DNA of 6,047 bases, taken from Candidatus Poseidoniales archaeon (lineage in GTDB: Archaea > Thermoplasmatota > Poseidoniia > Poseidoniales > Thalassarchaeaceae). Below the pieces are notes generated by a model, which did no database searches, was not told where the DNA came from, and saw only the letters and a list, made by a program, of their open reading frames with translations. The stretch lies in NCBI GenBank assembly GCA_022447885.1, contig JAKUTA010000081.1, forward strand, positions 1 through 6,047, read 5' to 3'. Shown piece by piece: positions 5,527-6,047 of this stretch (the stretch's first letter is position 1; the number at the start of each line of letters is the position of its first letter). The translations under genes and the position numbers were made by a program.

Positions 5527-5951
5527 CACTCATCACCTCCGATGCGTTCCTGGAGTTTCTTGAGTCGGAGAGGGTCTCCCTCGTCGAGCTTGGTGACGAC
5601 GACGTTGGACGGGTGGATGGGGACGCCCTCCTCCTTGCCATCCGCCTTGGCATGGCCGACGCCTTCGACGTACAAGGTGCCAGACTTCCCATCGACGCGC
5701 AACACCCTGCCTTCGACGCCGAACTTGCCTCGCTTACCACCATGCCGCTTGCCGCCCTCATCCTTGTCGTAACCAGGGTTCCCCCAGTCGCCACGGCGGA
5801 CAGAGACGATGTCGCCTACGCGGACGGTGACGTTGCGTATGGTGCTCCAGGTCGGATCGAGGCAGCGAGCGCGCATGCGCTTTCGCCTCGCGTGCGCGGG
5901 CGCTTTGCTGCTATTCAGCCGCTGCTTGCTCGGTTTGCTGCTCTTGCTCAT
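5526..5951 (-). CDS. rpl24: Large-subunit ribosomal protein uL24 (L24) with enlarged KOW loop
   Basis: uL24 is an assembly-initiating 23S rRNA-binding protein near the polypeptide exit tunnel. The archaeal N-terminus is basic (SKPSKQRLNSSKAPAHARRK, 5-24), then LDPTWSTIRNVTVRVGD (31-47), where a KOW motif starts. Instead of the usual compact RGD-x-x-G loop there is a stretch rich in Gly, Lys and Arg (about 57-78), before VEGRVLRVD (79-87) closes the motif. The family's C-terminal marks follow: GTLYVEGV (91-98), AKADG and VPIHPSNVVVTKL (110-122). The length of 141 exceeds the usual roughly 120, mainly because of this insertion. The start at 5951 follows the uL14 stop by 10 nt, with GAGGTG (5958-5963) overlapping that stop codon. 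Confidence 0.95.
   Translation of the reverse strand: MSKSSKPSKQRLNSSKAPAHARRKRMRARCLDPTWSTIRNVTVRVGDIVSVRRGDWGNPGYDKDEGGKRHGGKRGKFGVEGRVLRVDGKSGTLYVEGVGHAKADGKEEGVPIHPSNVVVTKLDEGDPLRLKKLQERIGGDE
5532..5540 (-). promoter_or_regulatory. Shine-Dalgarno of eS4, embedded in the end of uL24
   Basis: The minus strand reads GGAGGTGAT, the same nine bases as before uL18, and encodes the Gly-Gly-Asp at the end of uL24. From its GGAGG core there are 9 nt to the ATG at 5526 and 6 nt to the in-frame GTG at 5529. The ATG is preferred for its codon and its TGATG overlap with the uL24 stop. Confidence 0.8.
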
Positions 5952-5961
5952 GATTCACACC

Positions 5962-6047
5962 TCATACGATCTGCTTCGCCGTCGCCGCGATGCGCGGCCA
6001 GCGCTCGGCTGCCTCGCGGGAGACGGGTCCTTTGATATCCGTGCCGA
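5962..6047 (-). CDS. rpl14: Large-subunit ribosomal protein uL14 (L14), 3' end only
   Basis: The last 27 full codons before a TGA stop (5962-5964) are visible. They read from GTDIKGPVSREAAERWPRIA to a C-terminal ATAKQIV. This matches the C-terminus of archaeal uL14, where a G-T-x-I-x-GPV segment is followed by REAAERWPRIA. uL14 binds 23S rRNA at the subunit interface and normally precedes uL24 in archaeal spc operons, as here. The fragment is too short for the ordinary open-reading-frame listing but continues without a stop to the window edge. Identity rests on this short segment plus gene order, both of which agree. Confidence 0.92.
   Translation of the reverse strand, partial: GTDIKGPVSREAAERWPRIAATAKQIV

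Noticed and set aside
5463..6035. A plus-strand open frame of 190 codons opposite uL24 and uL14
   Set aside because: It lies antisense to uL24 and crosses the uL14/uL24 junction. No motif or SD supports it, so it is a GC-rich shadow.
1..6047. Search for an inserted accessory gene, mobile element, CRISPR array or novel system
   Set aside because: Every stretch is assigned to a core ribosomal protein in the expected archaeal order, with no gap above 13 nt and no repeats or foreign-looking segment.

Overview
The window is a run of archaeal ribosomal protein genes, all on the minus strand. It is the central and distal part of the archaeal spc operon. Read in the direction of transcription (from position 6047 down to 1) the order is uL14 (3' end only), uL24, eS4, uL5, uS14, uS8, uL6, eL32, eL19, uL18, uS5, uL30, uL15 (5' part only). 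The eukaryote-type proteins eS4, eL32 and eL19 sit inside an otherwise universal operon. uS14 is the short zinc-binding form. Both points mark this as archaeal DNA, most likely euryarchaeal. The base composition is visibly GC-rich. The SAP-like N-terminus on eL32 and the general look of the proteins would fit an uncultured Thermoplasmatota-type lineage such as the marine Poseidoniales, but that placement is inference and is not proven by the sequence.

The region is packed without free space. All twelve gene junctions lie between a 4-nt overlap and a 13-nt gap, so there is no room for an internal promoter or terminator. Three junctions overlap as TGATG (uL24/eS4, eL32/eL19, eL19/uL18) and two as ATGA (eS4/uL5, uS5/uL30). 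Three have a 3-nt gap (uL5/uS14, uL6/eL32, uL18/uS5). The remaining gaps are 9 to 13 nt. Nearly every gene has a strong Shine-Dalgarno (SD) sequence, up to GGAGGTGAT, and these usually lie inside the last codons or stop codon of the upstream gene. Two upstream proteins therefore share a C-terminal GGDE tail that simply decodes the next gene's SD. The SD positions also settle the start codons of eS4 and uS8 (the ATG 3 or 9 nt downstream of a possible GTG) and favour the second of two adjacent ATGs in uL18.

Functionally, uS5, uS8, uS14 and eS4 belong to the small subunit. uL5, uL6, uL14, uL15, uL18, uL24, uL30, eL19 and eL32 belong to the large subunit. Co-transcription and translational coupling would deliver them in balanced amounts. 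No RNA gene, mobile element, CRISPR array or inserted accessory gene is visible. The unusual points are within the proteins: an eL32 carrying a SAP-like domain and a very acidic linker, a Gly/Lys-rich insertion in the KOW loop of uL24, and a proline/acid-rich then poly-arginine N-terminal extension on uS5. I found no new system; this is a conserved core region with lineage-specific decorations.
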